A stretch of 64,000 nucleotides of DNA, taken from assembly GCA_026315105.1 (NCBI GenBank), contig JAOYRU010000085.1, forward strand, positions 452,880-516,879. The letters run 5' to 3'. The notes beneath the pieces are model-generated. The model saw nothing but the letters and a program-made list of their open reading frames with translations, made no database searches and was not told the origin of the DNA. Of the stretch, positions 1-9,929 are shown in pieces; position 1 is the first letter of the stretch; each line of letters begins with the position of its first letter. The DNA is from Locusta migratoria. Its lineage: Eukaryota > Arthropoda > Insecta > Orthoptera > Acrididae. The position numbers and the translations under genes were made by a program.

Positions 1-277
1 ACCATGCTTTTGATAATGAACGATACTGCATGTTGCTAATGTTGAACACGTTTAGAATGCTTCATCTTCGAAATGTGTCGAACTCATAGCGTTATAACAC
101 TTCTCTTGGTCCTCCACTGGAAAGGCATGTTGACAAAAGCGATTCGTTTTACTTTTAATGAGCTGTATTTGGCGTTCAGCATATACAACGAAACTCGCAA
201 ACAGCGAATCACATCAAAAATAGAATGCACACTAAATTTACGTAGAAGGAATGTAAATAACGGAAAAACGGCAAGCA

Positions 278-349
278 TCCGGTATGGTCTAATGGCTAGG
301 ATAGCTGGCTTTCACCCAGCAGGCCCGGGTTCGATTCCCGGTACCGGAA
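278..349 (+). tRNA. tRNA-Glu-TTC: tRNA-Glu (UUC), unit 1
   Basis: A 72-nt cloverleaf. The acceptor TCCGGTA pairs with TACCGGA, with discriminator A. The anticodon loop reads CTTTCAC, giving UUC. The A box TGGTCTAATGG is at nt 8-18 and the B box GGTTCGATTCC is in the T arm. No CCA is encoded. A T5 run seven bases downstream (355-359) is a good Pol III terminator. This is the gene split by the LINE in unit 20 and by a SINE in unit 23. Confidence 0.96.
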
Positions 350-579
350 CGCACCTTTTTGCGTGTAAATCTCGACGAGTTTTAACCGCTTATTCCTCGC
401 GTTCTTGGCGTGAAACAAACGTCTTTCGTACGTTGTCGAGAGAAATCGACATACTATGAACTTATCCTCGGGACAAAAATGAAACCAGAACAAATGCTGC
501 TTGACCATAAAACCACCGTTTTTGCACAGAAATTAGCAGCATAATGTTTCACAAACGCAGAACGATCCGTCGTGCACGA
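350..579. other. Spacer between tRNA-Glu and tRNA-Ile
   Basis: 230 bp with no recognised gene. It starts with the T5 terminator of tRNA-Glu. Informative single-base variants lie at its 3' end in other units (AACC or AGCC; GATCC or GAACC), and these help trace unit relationships. Confidence 0.8.
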
Positions 580-653
580 GGCCCGTTAGCTCAGTTGGTT
601 AGAGCGTCGTGCTAATAACGCGAAGGTCGTGGGTTCGATCCCCCCACGGGCCA
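580..653 (+). tRNA. tRNA-Ile-AAT: tRNA-Ile (AAU), unit 1
   Basis: A 74-nt cloverleaf. The acceptor GGCCCGT pairs with ACGGGCC, with discriminator A. The anticodon loop CTAATAA gives AAU (A34 read as inosine), the usual eukaryotic isoleucine isoacceptor. The A box TAGCTCAGTTGG and a B box GGTTCGATCCC are present. A T5 run follows at 660-664. The unit 20 copy is split by a SINE in the D-loop. Confidence 0.96.
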
Positions 654-891
654 CGGAAATTTTTCTATTACGACAGGAAAAGTGCGTCTCCCAGTCATTT
701 TAGGCTAGCTGACGTTAGATATAGGCCGACATGAGAGCGTCAGCTCTCGCGTCAGTCGAGACAAGTCGAGACTGAGAGAGGCACCAAATGCTGGACCACA
801 AAGAGCGAGGAAGGAAAAATGAAATTAATGAAAATCTTTAGCTCTAAGAGCGCATCCTAGACGCACATATCTGCAAAAACGAAATACTACT
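654..891. other. Spacer between tRNA-Ile and tRNA-Gly(UCC), with 10-bp length repeat
   Basis: 238 bp with the Ile terminator at the left and the leftward Gly-UCC terminator (A5 on the + strand, 875-879) at the right. It contains a repeated CAAGTCGAG-type 10-mer near 755-770. Units with one extra 10-mer are 1610 bp long, and units without it are 1600 bp. Confidence 0.8.
728..753. other. Conserved spacer hairpin
   Basis: A perfect inverted repeat GAGAGC/GCTCTC with loop GTCA, flanked by GAC/GTC pairs across a 2x2 internal loop. It is repeated in every unit. Function is unknown; it may be chance structure copied by homogenisation. Confidence 0.5.
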
Positions 892-963
892 TGCGGTGGC
901 CGGGAATCGAACCCGGATCAACTGCTTGGAAGGCAACTATGCTGACCATTACACCACCACCGC
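892..963 (-). tRNA. tRNA-Gly-TCC: tRNA-Gly (UCC), unit 1
   Basis: On the minus strand, the acceptor GCGGTGG pairs with CCACCGC, with discriminator A. The anticodon loop CTTCCAA gives UCC. The T arm has GGTTCGATTCC. The gene is 72 nt and head-to-head with tRNA-Gly(GCC), with 133 bp between them. On its own strand a T5 run lies 12 nt past the 3' end and probably ends transcription. Confidence 0.95.
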
Positions 964-1096
964 ACCGGACAGCACCTCTGAAGTACGCCGAGATGGGTCT
1001 GCTTGTGTGGCACATTTTCTAGAGAATCCACCGATTCTCGGCAGGAATGAACTCTCGCAGACGACGGTTTTGGCAGGAATCAGTAGGTGGCATACA
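964..1096. promoter_or_regulatory. Shared upstream region of two divergent tRNA-Gly genes
   Basis: This 133-bp region is upstream of both Gly-UCC (leftward) and Gly-GCC (rightward). It carries an inverted repeat GAGAAT/ATTCTC at 1022-1039. Some units read TTTTCTAG and others TTTTCGAG beside it. No clear TATA element was recognised, so a regulatory role rests on position only. Confidence 0.4.
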
Positions 1097-1167
1097 GCAT
1101 CGGTGGTTCAGTGGTAGAATGCTCGCCTGCCACGCGGGCGGCCCGGGTTCGATTCCCGGCCGATGCA
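1097..1167 (+). tRNA. tRNA-Gly-GCC: tRNA-Gly (GCC), unit 1
   Basis: A 71-nt cloverleaf. The acceptor GCATCGG pairs with CCGATGC, with discriminator A. The anticodon loop CTGCCAC gives GCC. The T arm has GGTTCGATTCC. A strong T7 run (1170-1176) follows within a few bases and is the best terminator in the unit. Confidence 0.96.
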
Positions 1168-1495
1168 TAGTTTTTTTGCGGTGTCCATGATGATGCTACA
1201 ACGGAAATCGCGGAGAGGTGAGACAGACATGCAGAACGCAATAACTTGTTGCATGGACGCTGGCAAGTAAATAGACGCTGACCACTGTCAACGTTCCATC
1301 ATGAGCTACTGTGTCCACTTGTCGCCTGGGTAGCGTACTGTAACAACATGCAAGGGTGATGTCCGTTGAATACCAGCGCTGTGTGTTAATTTACCGAGCA
1401 ACGACTGCGCATGTAGCGGTAGACGGATAACCCAGGTAGCACAAACTTTGGAACTTGCTATAGTTATCGACTTGAGTACATTGTCGACAGCAAGT
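1168..1495. other. Spacer between tRNA-Gly(GCC) and tRNA-Met
   Basis: 328 bp. It starts with the T7 terminator. I see no further RNA gene or protein in it. The first ~40 bases after the terminator are the part duplicated at 15600-15705. Confidence 0.75.
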
Positions 1496-1568
1496 GCCTC
1501 GGTAGCGCAGTAGGTAGCGCGTAAGTCTCATAATCTTAAGGTCGTGAGTTCGATCCTCACCCGGGGCA
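1496..1568 (+). tRNA. tRNA-Met-CAT: tRNA-Met (CAU, elongator), unit 1
   Basis: A 73-nt cloverleaf. The acceptor GCCTCGG pairs with CCGGGGC (one U-G pair), with discriminator A. The anticodon loop CTCATAA gives CAU. T-loop TTCGATC and the U-G acceptor pair fit elongator rather than initiator Met, which begins AGC and has an A-rich T loop. No T4 run follows closely; the first is at 1608-1611, about 39 nt downstream. Confidence 0.95.
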
Positions 1569-1877
1569 TATAATTTAATGTAGGTGACAGCAGAATTCGT
1601 ACCATGCTTTTGATAATGAACGATACTGCATGTTGCTAATGTTGAACACGTTTAGAATGCTTCATCTTCGAAATGTGTCGAACTCATAGCGTTATAACAC
1701 TTCTCTTGGTCCTCCACTGGAAAGGCATGTTGACAAAAGCGATTCGTTTTACTTTTAATGAGCTGTATTTGGCGTTCAGCATATACAACGAAACTCGCAA
1801 ACAGCGAATCACATCAAAAATAGAATGCACACTAAATTTACGTAGAAGGAATGTAAATAACGGAAAAACGGCAAGCA
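1569..1877. other. Spacer between tRNA-Met and the next tRNA-Glu
   Basis: 309 bp, AT-richer than the tRNA genes. It holds the first T4 run after tRNA-Met. The open frames seen here and running into tRNA-Glu are not credible proteins. Nothing else recognised. Confidence 0.75.
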
Positions 1878-1949
1878 TCCGGTATGGTCTAATGGCTAGG
1901 ATAGCTGGCTTTCACCCAGCAGGCCCGGGTTCGATTCCCGGTACCGGAA
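1878..1949 (+). tRNA. tRNA-Glu-TTC: tRNA-Glu (UUC), unit 2
   Basis: Matches the unit 1 copy. Confidence 0.95.
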
Positions 1950-2179
1950 CGCACCTTTTTGCGTGTAAATCTCGACGAGTTTTAACCGCTTATTCCTCGC
2001 GTTCTTGGCGTGAAACAAACGTCTTTCGTACGTTGTCGAGAGAAATCGACATACTATGAACTTATCCTCGGGACAAAAATGAAACCAGAACAAATGCTGC
2101 TTGACCATAAAACCACCGTTTTTGCACAGAAATTAGCAGCATAATGTTTCACAAACGCAGAACGATCCGTCGTGCACGA

Positions 2180-2253
2180 GGCCCGTTAGCTCAGTTGGTT
2201 AGAGCGTCGTGCTAATAACGCGAAGGTCGTGGGTTCGATCCCCCCACGGGCCA
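2180..2253 (+). tRNA. tRNA-Ile-AAT: tRNA-Ile (AAU), unit 2
   Basis: Matches the unit 1 copy. Confidence 0.95.
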
Positions 2254-2491
2254 CGGAAATTTTTCTATTACGACAGGAAAAGTGCGTCTCCCAGTCATTT
2301 TAGGCTAGCTGACGTTAGATATAGGCCGACATGAGAGCGTCAGCTCTCGCGTCAGTCGAGACAAGTCGAGACTGAGAGAGGCACCAAATGCTGGACCACA
2401 AAGAGCGAGGAAGGAAAAATGAAATTAATGAAAATCTTTAGCTCTAAGAGCGCATCCTAGACGCACATATCTGCAAAAACGAAATACTACT

Positions 2492-2563
2492 TGCGGTGGC
2501 CGGGAATCGAACCCGGATCAACTGCTTGGAAGGCAACTATGCTGACCATTACACCACCACCGC
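2492..2563 (-). tRNA. tRNA-Gly-TCC: tRNA-Gly (UCC), unit 2
   Basis: Matches the unit 1 copy. Confidence 0.95.
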
Positions 2564-2696
2564 ACCGGACAGCACCTCTGAAGTACGCCGAGATGGGTCT
2601 GCTTGTGTGGCACATTTTCTAGAGAATCCACCGATTCTCGGCAGGAATGAACTCTCGCAGACGACGGTTTTGGCAGGAATCAGTAGGTGGCATACA

Positions 2697-2767
2697 GCAT
2701 CGGTGGTTCAGTGGTAGAATGCTCGCCTGCCACGCGGGCGGCCCGGGTTCGATTCCCGGCCGATGCA
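2697..2767 (+). tRNA. tRNA-Gly-GCC: tRNA-Gly (GCC), unit 2
   Basis: Matches unit 1; the base after the gene reads ATAA instead of ATAG, as in most 1600-bp units. Confidence 0.95.
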
Positions 2768-3095
2768 TAATTTTTTTGCGGTGTCCATGATGATGCTACA
2801 ACGGAAATCGCGGAGAGGTGAGACAGACATGCAGAACGCAATAACTTGTTGCATGGACGCTGGCAAGTAAATAGACGCTGACCACTGTCAACGTTCCATC
2901 ATGAGCTACTGTGTCCACTTGTCGCCTGGGTAGCGTACTGTAACAACATGCAAGGGTGATGTCCGTTGAATACCAGCGCTGTGTGTTAATTTACCGAGCA
3001 ACGACTGCGCATGTAGCGGTAGACGGATAACCCAGGTAGCACAAACTTTGGAACTTGCTATAGTTATCGACTTGAGTACATTGTCGACAGCAAGT

Positions 3096-3168
3096 GCCTC
3101 GGTAGCGCAGTAGGTAGCGCGTAAGTCTCATAATCTTAAGGTCGTGAGTTCGATCCTCACCCGGGGCA
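3096..3168 (+). tRNA. tRNA-Met-CAT: tRNA-Met (CAU), unit 2
   Basis: Matches the unit 1 copy. Confidence 0.95.
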
Positions 3169-3477
3169 TATAATTTAATGTAGGTGACAGCAGAATTCGT
3201 ACCATGCTTTTGATAATGAACGATACTGCATGTTGCTAATGTTGAACACGTTTAGAATGCTTCATCTTCGAAATGTGTCGAACTCATAGCGTTATAACAC
3301 TTCTCTTGGTCCTCCACTGGAAAGGCATGTTGACAAAAGCGATTCGTTTTACTTTTAATGAGCTGTATTTGGCGTTCAGCATATACAACGAAACTCGCAA
3401 ACAGCGAATCACATCAAAAATAGAATGCACACTAAATTTACGTAGAAGGAATGTAAATAACGGAAAAACGGCAAGCA

Positions 3478-3549
3478 TCCGGTATGGTCTAATGGCTAGG
3501 ATAGCTGGCTTTCACCCAGCAGGCCCGGGTTCGATTCCCGGTACCGGAA
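3478..3549 (+). tRNA. tRNA-Glu-TTC: tRNA-Glu (UUC), unit 3
   Basis: Matches the unit 1 copy. Confidence 0.95.
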
Positions 3550-3779
3550 CGCACCTTTTTGCGTGTAAATCTCGACGAGTTTTAACCGCTTATTCCTCGC
3601 GTTCTTGGCGTGAAACAAACGTCTTTCGTACGTTGTCGAGAGAAATCGACATACTATGAACTTATCCTCGGGACAAAAATGAAACCAGAACAAATGCTGC
3701 TTGACCATAAAACCACCGTTTTTGCACAGAAATTAGCAGCATAATGTTTCACAAACGCAGAACGATCCGTCGTGCACGA

Positions 3780-3853
3780 GGCCCGTTAGCTCAGTTGGTT
3801 AGAGCGTCGTGCTAATAACGCGAAGGTCGTGGGTTCGATCCCCCCACGGGCCA
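3780..3853 (+). tRNA. tRNA-Ile-AAT: tRNA-Ile (AAU), unit 3
   Basis: Matches the unit 1 copy. Confidence 0.95.
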
Positions 3854-4091
3854 CGGAAATTTTTCTATTACGACAGGAAAAGTGCGTCTCCCAGTCATTT
3901 TAGGCTAGCTGACGTTAGATATAGGCCGACATGAGAGCGTCAGCTCTCGCGTCAGTCGAGACAAGTCGAGACTGAGAGAGGCACCAAATGCTGGACCACA
4001 AAGAGCGAGGAAGGAAAAATGAAATTAATGAAAATCTTTAGCTCTAAGAGCGCATCCTAGACGCACATATCTGCAAAAACGAAATACTACT

Positions 4092-4163
4092 TGCGGTGGC
4101 CGGGAATCGAACCCGGATCAACTGCTTGGAAGGCAACTATGCTGACCATTACACCACCACCGC
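4092..4163 (-). tRNA. tRNA-Gly-TCC: tRNA-Gly (UCC), unit 3
   Basis: Matches the unit 1 copy. Confidence 0.95.
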
Positions 4164-4296
4164 ACCGGACAGCACCTCTGAAGTACGCCGAGATGGGTCT
4201 GCTTGTGTGGCACATTTTCTAGAGAATCCACCGATTCTCGGCAGGAATGAACTCTCGCAGACGACGGTTTTGGCAGGAATCAGTAGGTGGCATACA

Positions 4297-4367
4297 GCAT
4301 CGGTGGTTCAGTGGTAGAATGCTCGCCTGCCACGCGGGCGGCCCGGGTTCGATTCCCGGCCGATGCA
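4297..4367 (+). tRNA. tRNA-Gly-GCC: tRNA-Gly (GCC), unit 3
   Basis: Matches the unit 1 copy. Confidence 0.95.
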
Positions 4368-4695
4368 TAATTTTTTTGCGGTGTCCATGATGATGCTACA
4401 ACGGAAATCGCGGAGAGGTGAGACAGACATGCAGAACGCAATAACTTGTTGCATGGACGCTGGCAAGTAAATAGACGCTGACCACTGTCAACGTTCCATC
4501 ATGAGCTACTGTGTCCACTTGTCGCCTGGGTAGCGTACTGTAACAACATGCAAGGGTGATGTCCGTTGAATACCAGCGCTGTGTGTTAATTTACCGAGCA
4601 ACGACTGCGCATGTAGCGGTAGACGGATAACCCAGGTAGCACAAACTTTGGAACTTGCTATAGTTATCGACTTGAGTACATTGTCGACAGCAAGT

Positions 4696-4768
4696 GCCTC
4701 GGTAGCGCAGTAGGTAGCGCGTAAGTCTCATAATCTTAAGGTCGTGAGTTCGATCCTCACCCGGGGCA
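4696..4768 (+). tRNA. tRNA-Met-CAT: tRNA-Met (CAU), unit 3
   Basis: Matches the unit 1 copy. Confidence 0.95.
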
Positions 4769-5077
4769 TATAATTTAATGTAGGTGACAGCAGAATTCGT
4801 ACCATGCTTTTGATAATGAACGATACTGCATGTTGCTAATGTTGAACACGTTTAGAATGCTTCATCTTCGAAATGTGTCGAACTCATAGCGTTATAACAC
4901 TTCTCTTGGTCCTCCACTGGAAAGGCATGTTGACAAAAGCGATTCGTTTTACTTTTAATGAGCTGTATTTGGCGTTCAGCATATACAACGAAACTCGCAA
5001 ACAGCGAATCACATCAAAAATAGAATGCACACTAAATTTACGTAGAAGGAATGTAAATAACGGAAAAACGGCAAGCA

Positions 5078-5149
5078 TCCGGTATGGTCTAATGGCTAGG
5101 ATAGCTGGCTTTCACCCAGCAGGCCCGGGTTCGATTCCCGGTACCGGAA
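5078..5149 (+). tRNA. tRNA-Glu-TTC: tRNA-Glu (UUC), unit 4
   Basis: Matches the unit 1 copy. Confidence 0.95.
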
Positions 5150-5379
5150 CGCACCTTTTTGCGTGTAAATCTCGACGAGTTTTAACCGCTTATTCCTCGC
5201 GTTCTTGGCGTGAAACAAACGTCTTTCGTACGTTGTCGAGAGAAATCGACATACTATGAACTTATCCTCGGGACAAAAATGAAACCAGAACAAATGCTGC
5301 TTGACCATAAAACCACCGTTTTTGCACAGAAATTAGCAGCATAATGTTTCACAAACGCAGAACGAACCGTCGTGCACGA

Positions 5380-5453
5380 GGCCCGTTAGCTCAGTTGGTT
5401 AGAGCGTCGTGCTAATAACGCGAAGGTCGTGGGTTCGATCCCCCCACGGGCCA
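5380..5453 (+). tRNA. tRNA-Ile-AAT: tRNA-Ile (AAU), unit 4
   Basis: Matches unit 1; the upstream spacer has GAACC instead of GATCC. Confidence 0.95.
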
Positions 5454-5691
5454 CGGAAATTTTTCTATTACGACAGGAAAAGTGCGTCTCCCAGTCATTT
5501 TAGGCTAGCTGACGTTAGATATAGGCCGACATGAGAGCGTCAGCTCTCGCGTCAGTCGAGACAAGTCGAGACTGAGAGAGGCACCAAATGCTGGACCACA
5601 AAGAGCGAGGAAGGAAAAATGAAATTAATGAAAATCTTTAGCTCTAAGAGCGCATCCTAGACGCACATATCTGCAAAAACGAAATACTACT

Positions 5692-5763
5692 TGCGGTGGC
5701 CGGGAATCGAACCCGGATCAACTGCTTGGAAGGCAACTATGCTGACCATTACACCACCACCGC
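5692..5763 (-). tRNA. tRNA-Gly-TCC: tRNA-Gly (UCC), unit 4
   Basis: Matches the unit 1 copy. Confidence 0.95.
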
Positions 5764-5896
5764 ACCGGACAGCACCTCTGAAGTACGCCGAGATGGGTCT
5801 GCTTGTGTGGCACATTTTCTAGAGAATCCACCGATTCTCGGCAGGAATGAACTCTCGCAGACGACGGTTTTGGCAGGAATCAGTAGGTGGCATACA

Positions 5897-5967
5897 GCAT
5901 CGGTGGTTCAGTGGTAGAATGCTCGCCTGCCACGCGGGCGGCCCGGGTTCGATTCCCGGCCGATGCA
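5897..5967 (+). tRNA. tRNA-Gly-GCC: tRNA-Gly (GCC), unit 4
   Basis: Matches the unit 1 copy. Confidence 0.95.
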
Positions 5968-6295
5968 TAATTTTTTTGCGGTGTCCATGATGATGCTACA
6001 ACGGAAATCGCGGAGAGGTGAGACAGACATGCAGAACGCAATAACTTGTTGCATGGACGCTGGCAAGTAAATAGACGCTGACCACTGTCAACGTTCCATC
6101 ATGAGCTACTGTGTCCACTTGTCGCCTGGGTAGCGTACTGTAACAACATGCAAGGGTGATGTCCGTTGAATACCAGCGCTGTGTGTTAATTTACCGAGCA
6201 ACGACTGCGCATGTAGCGGTAGACGGATAACCCAGGTAGCACAAACTTTGGAACTTGCTATAGTTATCGACTTGAGTACATTGTCGACAGCAAGT

Positions 6296-6368
6296 GCCTC
6301 GGTAGCGCAGTAGGTAGCGCGTAAGTCTCATAATCTTAAGGTCGTGAGTTCGATCCTCACCCGGGGCA
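6296..6368 (+). tRNA. tRNA-Met-CAT: tRNA-Met (CAU), unit 4
   Basis: Matches the unit 1 copy. Confidence 0.95.
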
Positions 6369-6677
6369 TATAATTTAATGTAGGTGACAGCAGAATTCGT
6401 ACCATGCTTTTGATAATGAACGATACTGCATGTTGCTAATGTTGAACACGTTTAGAATGCTTCATCTTCGAAATGTGTCGAACTCATAGCGTTATAACAC
6501 TTCTCTTGGTCCTCCACTGGAAAGGCATGTTGACAAAAGCGATTCGTTTTACTTTTAATGAGCTGTATTTGGCGTTCAGCATATACAACGAAACTCGCAA
6601 ACAGCGAATCACATCAAAAATAGAATGCACACTAAATTTACGTAGAAGGAATGTAAATAACGGAAAAACGGCAAGCA

Positions 6678-6749
6678 TCCGGTATGGTCTAATGGCTAGG
6701 ATAGCTGGCTTTCACCCAGCAGGCCCGGGTTCGATTCCCGGTACCGGAA
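6678..6749 (+). tRNA. tRNA-Glu-TTC: tRNA-Glu (UUC), unit 5
   Basis: Matches the unit 1 copy. Confidence 0.95.
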
Positions 6750-6979
6750 CGCACCTTTTTGCGTGTAAATCTCGACGAGTTTTAACCGCTTATTCCTCGC
6801 GTTCTTGGCGTGAAACAAACGTCTTTCGTACGTTGTCGAGAGAAATCGACATACTATGAACTTATCCTCGGGACAAAAATGAAACCAGAACAAATGCTGC
6901 TTGACCATAAAACCACCGTTTTTGCACAGAAATTAGCAGCATAATGTTTCACAAACGCAGAACGATCCGTCGTGCACGA

Positions 6980-7053
6980 GGCCCGTTAGCTCAGTTGGTT
7001 AGAGCGTCGTGCTAATAACGCGAAGGTCGTGGGTTCGATCCCCCCACGGGCCA
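6980..7053 (+). tRNA. tRNA-Ile-AAT: tRNA-Ile (AAU), unit 5
   Basis: Matches the unit 1 copy. Confidence 0.95.
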
Positions 7054-7291
7054 CGGAAATTTTTCTATTACGACAGGAAAAGTGCGTCTCCCAGTCATTT
7101 TAGGCTAGCTGACGTTAGATATAGGCCGACATGAGAGCGTCAGCTCTCGCGTCAGTCGAGACAAGTCGAGACTGAGAGAGGCACCAAATGCTGGACCACA
7201 AAGAGCGAGGAAGGAAAAATGAAATTAATGAAAATCTTTAGCTCTAAGAGCGCATCCTAGACGCACATATCTGCAAAAACGAAATACTACT

Positions 7292-7363
7292 TGCGGTGGC
7301 CGGGAATCGAACCCGGATCAACTGCTTGGAAGGCAACTATGCTGACCATTACACCACCACCGC
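7292..7363 (-). tRNA. tRNA-Gly-TCC: tRNA-Gly (UCC), unit 5
   Basis: Matches the unit 1 copy. Confidence 0.95.
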
Positions 7364-7496
7364 ACCGGACAGCACCTCTGAAGTACGCCGAGATGGGTCT
7401 GCTTGTGTGGCACATTTTCTAGAGAATCCACCGATTCTCGGCAGGAATGAACTCTCGCAGACGACGGTTTTGGCAGGAATCAGTAGGTGGCATACA

Positions 7497-7567
7497 GCAT
7501 CGGTGGTTCAGTGGTAGAATGCTCGCCTGCCACGCGGGCGGCCCGGGTTCGATTCCCGGCCGATGCA
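7497..7567 (+). tRNA. tRNA-Gly-GCC: tRNA-Gly (GCC), unit 5
   Basis: Matches the unit 1 copy. Confidence 0.95.
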
Positions 7568-7895
7568 TAATTTTTTTGCGGTGTCCATGATGATGCTACA
7601 ACGGAAATCGCGGAGAGGTGAGACAGACATGCAGAACGCAATAACTTGTTGCATGGACGCTGGCAAGTAAATAGACGCTGACCACTGTCAACGTTCCATC
7701 ATGAGCTACTGTGTCCACTTGTCGCCTGGGTAGCGTACTGTAACAACATGCAAGGGTGATGTCCGTTGAATACCAGCGCTGTGTGTTAATTTACCGAGCA
7801 ACGACTGCGCATGTAGCGGTAGACGGATAACCCAGGTAGCACAAACTTTGGAACTTGCTATAGTTATCGACTTGAGTACATTGTCGACAGCAAGT

Positions 7896-7968
7896 GCCTC
7901 GGTAGCGCAGTAGGTAGCGCGTAAGTCTCATAATCTTAAGGTCGTGAGTTCGATCCTCACCCGGGGCA
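7896..7968 (+). tRNA. tRNA-Met-CAT: tRNA-Met (CAU), unit 5
   Basis: Matches the unit 1 copy. Confidence 0.95.
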
Positions 7969-8277
7969 TATAATTTAATGTAGGTGACAGCAGAATTCGT
8001 ACCATGCTTTTGATAATGAACGATACTGCATGTTGCTAATGTTGAACACGTTTAGAATGCTTCATCTTCGAAATGTGTCGAACTCATAGCGTTATAACAC
8101 TTCTCTTGGTCCTCCACTGGAAAGGCATGTTGACAAAAGCGATTCGTTTTACTTTTAATGAGCTGTATTTGGCGTTCAGCATATACAACGAAACTCGCAA
8201 ACAGCGAATCACATCAAAAATAGAATGCACACTAAATTTACGTAGAAGGAATGTAAATAACGGAAAAACGGCAAGCA

Positions 8278-8349
8278 TCCGGTATGGTCTAATGGCTAGG
8301 ATAGCTGGCTTTCACCCAGCAGGCCCGGGTTCGATTCCCGGTACCGGAA
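8278..8349 (+). tRNA. tRNA-Glu-TTC: tRNA-Glu (UUC), unit 6
   Basis: Matches the unit 1 copy; last canonical Glu before the diverged block. Confidence 0.95.
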
Positions 8350-8579
8350 CGCACCTTTTTGCGTGTAAATCTCGACGAGTTTTAACCGCTTATTCCTCGC
8401 GTTCTTGGCGTGAAACAAACGTCTTTCGTACGTTGTCGAGAGAAATCGACATACTATGAACTTATCCTCGGGACAAAAATGAAACCAGAACAAATGCTGC
8501 TTGACCATAAAACCACCGTTTTTGCACAGAAATTAGCAGCATAATGTTTCACAAACGCAGAACGAACCGTCGTGCACGA

Positions 8580-8653
8580 GGCCCGTTAGCTCAGTTGGTT
8601 AGAGCGTCGTGCTAATAACGCGAAGGTCGTGGGTTCGATCCCCCCACGGGCCA
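8580..8653 (+). tRNA. tRNA-Ile-AAT: tRNA-Ile (AAU), unit 6
   Basis: Matches the unit 1 copy. Confidence 0.95.
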
Positions 8654-8865
8654 CGGAAATTTTTCTATTACGACAGGAAAAGTGCGTCTCCCAGTCATTT
8701 TAGGCTAGCTGACGTTAGATATAGGCCGACATGAGAGCGTCAGCTCTCGCGTCAGTCGAGCAAAGTCGAGACAAGTCGAGACTGAGAGAGGCACCAAATG
8801 CTGGACCACAAAGAGCGAAGAAGGAAAAATGAAGACGCACATATCTGCAACAACGAAATACTACT

Positions 8866-8937
8866 TGCGGTGGCCGGGAATCGAACCCGGATCAACTGCT
8901 TGGAAGGCAACTATGCTGACCATTACACCACCACCGC
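8866..8937 (-). tRNA. tRNA-Gly-TCC: tRNA-Gly (UCC), unit 6
   Basis: Gene body as unit 1, but the T5 terminator on its strand is changed to TTGTT, and 36 bp of downstream spacer is missing. Confidence 0.93.
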
Positions 8938-9070
8938 ACCGGACAGCACGTCTGAAGTACGCCGAGATGGGTCTGCTTGTGTGGCACATTTTCGAGAGAA
9001 TCCACCGATTCTCGGCAGGAATGAACTCTCGCAGACGACGGTTTTGGCAGGAATCAGTAGGTGGCATACA

Positions 9071-9143
9071 GCATCGGTGGTTCAGTGGTAGAATGCTCGC
9101 CTGCCACGCGGGCGGCCCGGGTGTTCGATTCCCGGCCGATGCA
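9071..9143 (+). tRNA. tRNA-Gly-GCC: tRNA-Gly (GCC), unit 6, with 2-nt T-arm insertion
   Basis: 73 nt rather than 71: the T arm reads GGGTGTTCGATTCCC, adding TG and disturbing the B box. Possibly a pseudogene or a sequence error. Confidence 0.8.
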
Positions 9144-9473
9144 TAATTTTTTTGCGGGTGTCCATGATGATGCTACAACGGAAATCGCGGAGAGGTGAGA
9201 CAGACATGCAGAAGGCAATAACTTGTTGCATGGACGCTGGCAAGTAAATAGACGCTGACCACTGTCAACGTTCCATCATGAGCTACTGTGTCCACTTGTC
9301 GCCTGGGTAGCGTACTGTAACAACATGCAAGGGTGATGTCCGTTGAATACCAGCGCTGTGTGTTAATTTACCGAGCAACGAGCTGCGCATGTAGCGGTAG
9401 ACGGATTACCCAGGTAGCACAAACTTTGGAACTTGCTATAGTTATCGACTTGAGTACATTGTCGACAGCAAGT

Positions 9474-9547
9474 GCCTCGGGTAGCGCAGTAGGTAGCGCG
9501 TAAGTCTCATAATCTTAAGGTCGTGAGTTCGATCCTCACCCGGGGCA
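9474..9547 (+). tRNA. tRNA-Met-CAT: tRNA-Met (CAU), unit 6, with 1-nt insertion
   Basis: 74 nt: one extra G at the acceptor/D-arm junction (GCCTCGGGTAG). Otherwise as unit 1. Confidence 0.85.
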
Positions 9548-9857
9548 TATAATTTAATGTAGGTGACAGCAGAATTCGTACCATGCTTTTGATAATGAAC
9601 GATGCTGCATGTTGCTAATTTTGAACACGTTTAGAATGCTTCATCTTCGAAATGTGTCGAACTCATAGCGTTATAACACTTCTCTTGGTCCTCCACTGGA
9701 AAGGCATGTTGACAAAAGCGATTCGTTTTACTTTTAATAAGCTGTATTTGGCGTTCAGCATATACAACGAAACTCGCAAGCAGCGAATCACATCAAAAAT
9801 AGAATGCACACTAAATTTACGTAGAAGGAATGTAAATAACGGAAAAAACGGCAAGCA

Positions 9858-9929
9858 TCCGGTATGGTCTAATGGCTAGGATAGCTGGCTTTCACCCAGC
9901 AGGCCCGGGTTCGATTCCCGGTACCGGAA
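9858..9929 (+). tRNA. tRNA-Glu-TTC: tRNA-Glu (UUC), unit 7
   Basis: Gene body as unit 1; one extra A in the A-run just upstream. Confidence 0.95.

Noticed and set aside
73..459. 128-aa open frame repeated in most units
   Set aside because: It runs through the spacer and across tRNA-Glu; its C-terminal half is a translation of the tRNA. It recurs only because the unit recurs.
296..508. 64- and 70-aa minus-strand open frames in each unit
   Set aside because: They overlap tRNA-Glu or spacer, with no protein-like conservation apart from the repeat itself.
896..1117. 73-aa open frame (begins MAGNRTRIN) repeated in most units
   Set aside because: It is the antisense of tRNA-Gly(UCC) plus spacer; GNRTR-type peptides are typical shadows of the tRNA T arm.
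1168..1495. A sixth RNA gene in the Gly-GCC to Met spacer
   Set aside because: Short A-box-like words (TAGCGGTAGACGG) occur but there is no B box and no cloverleaf.
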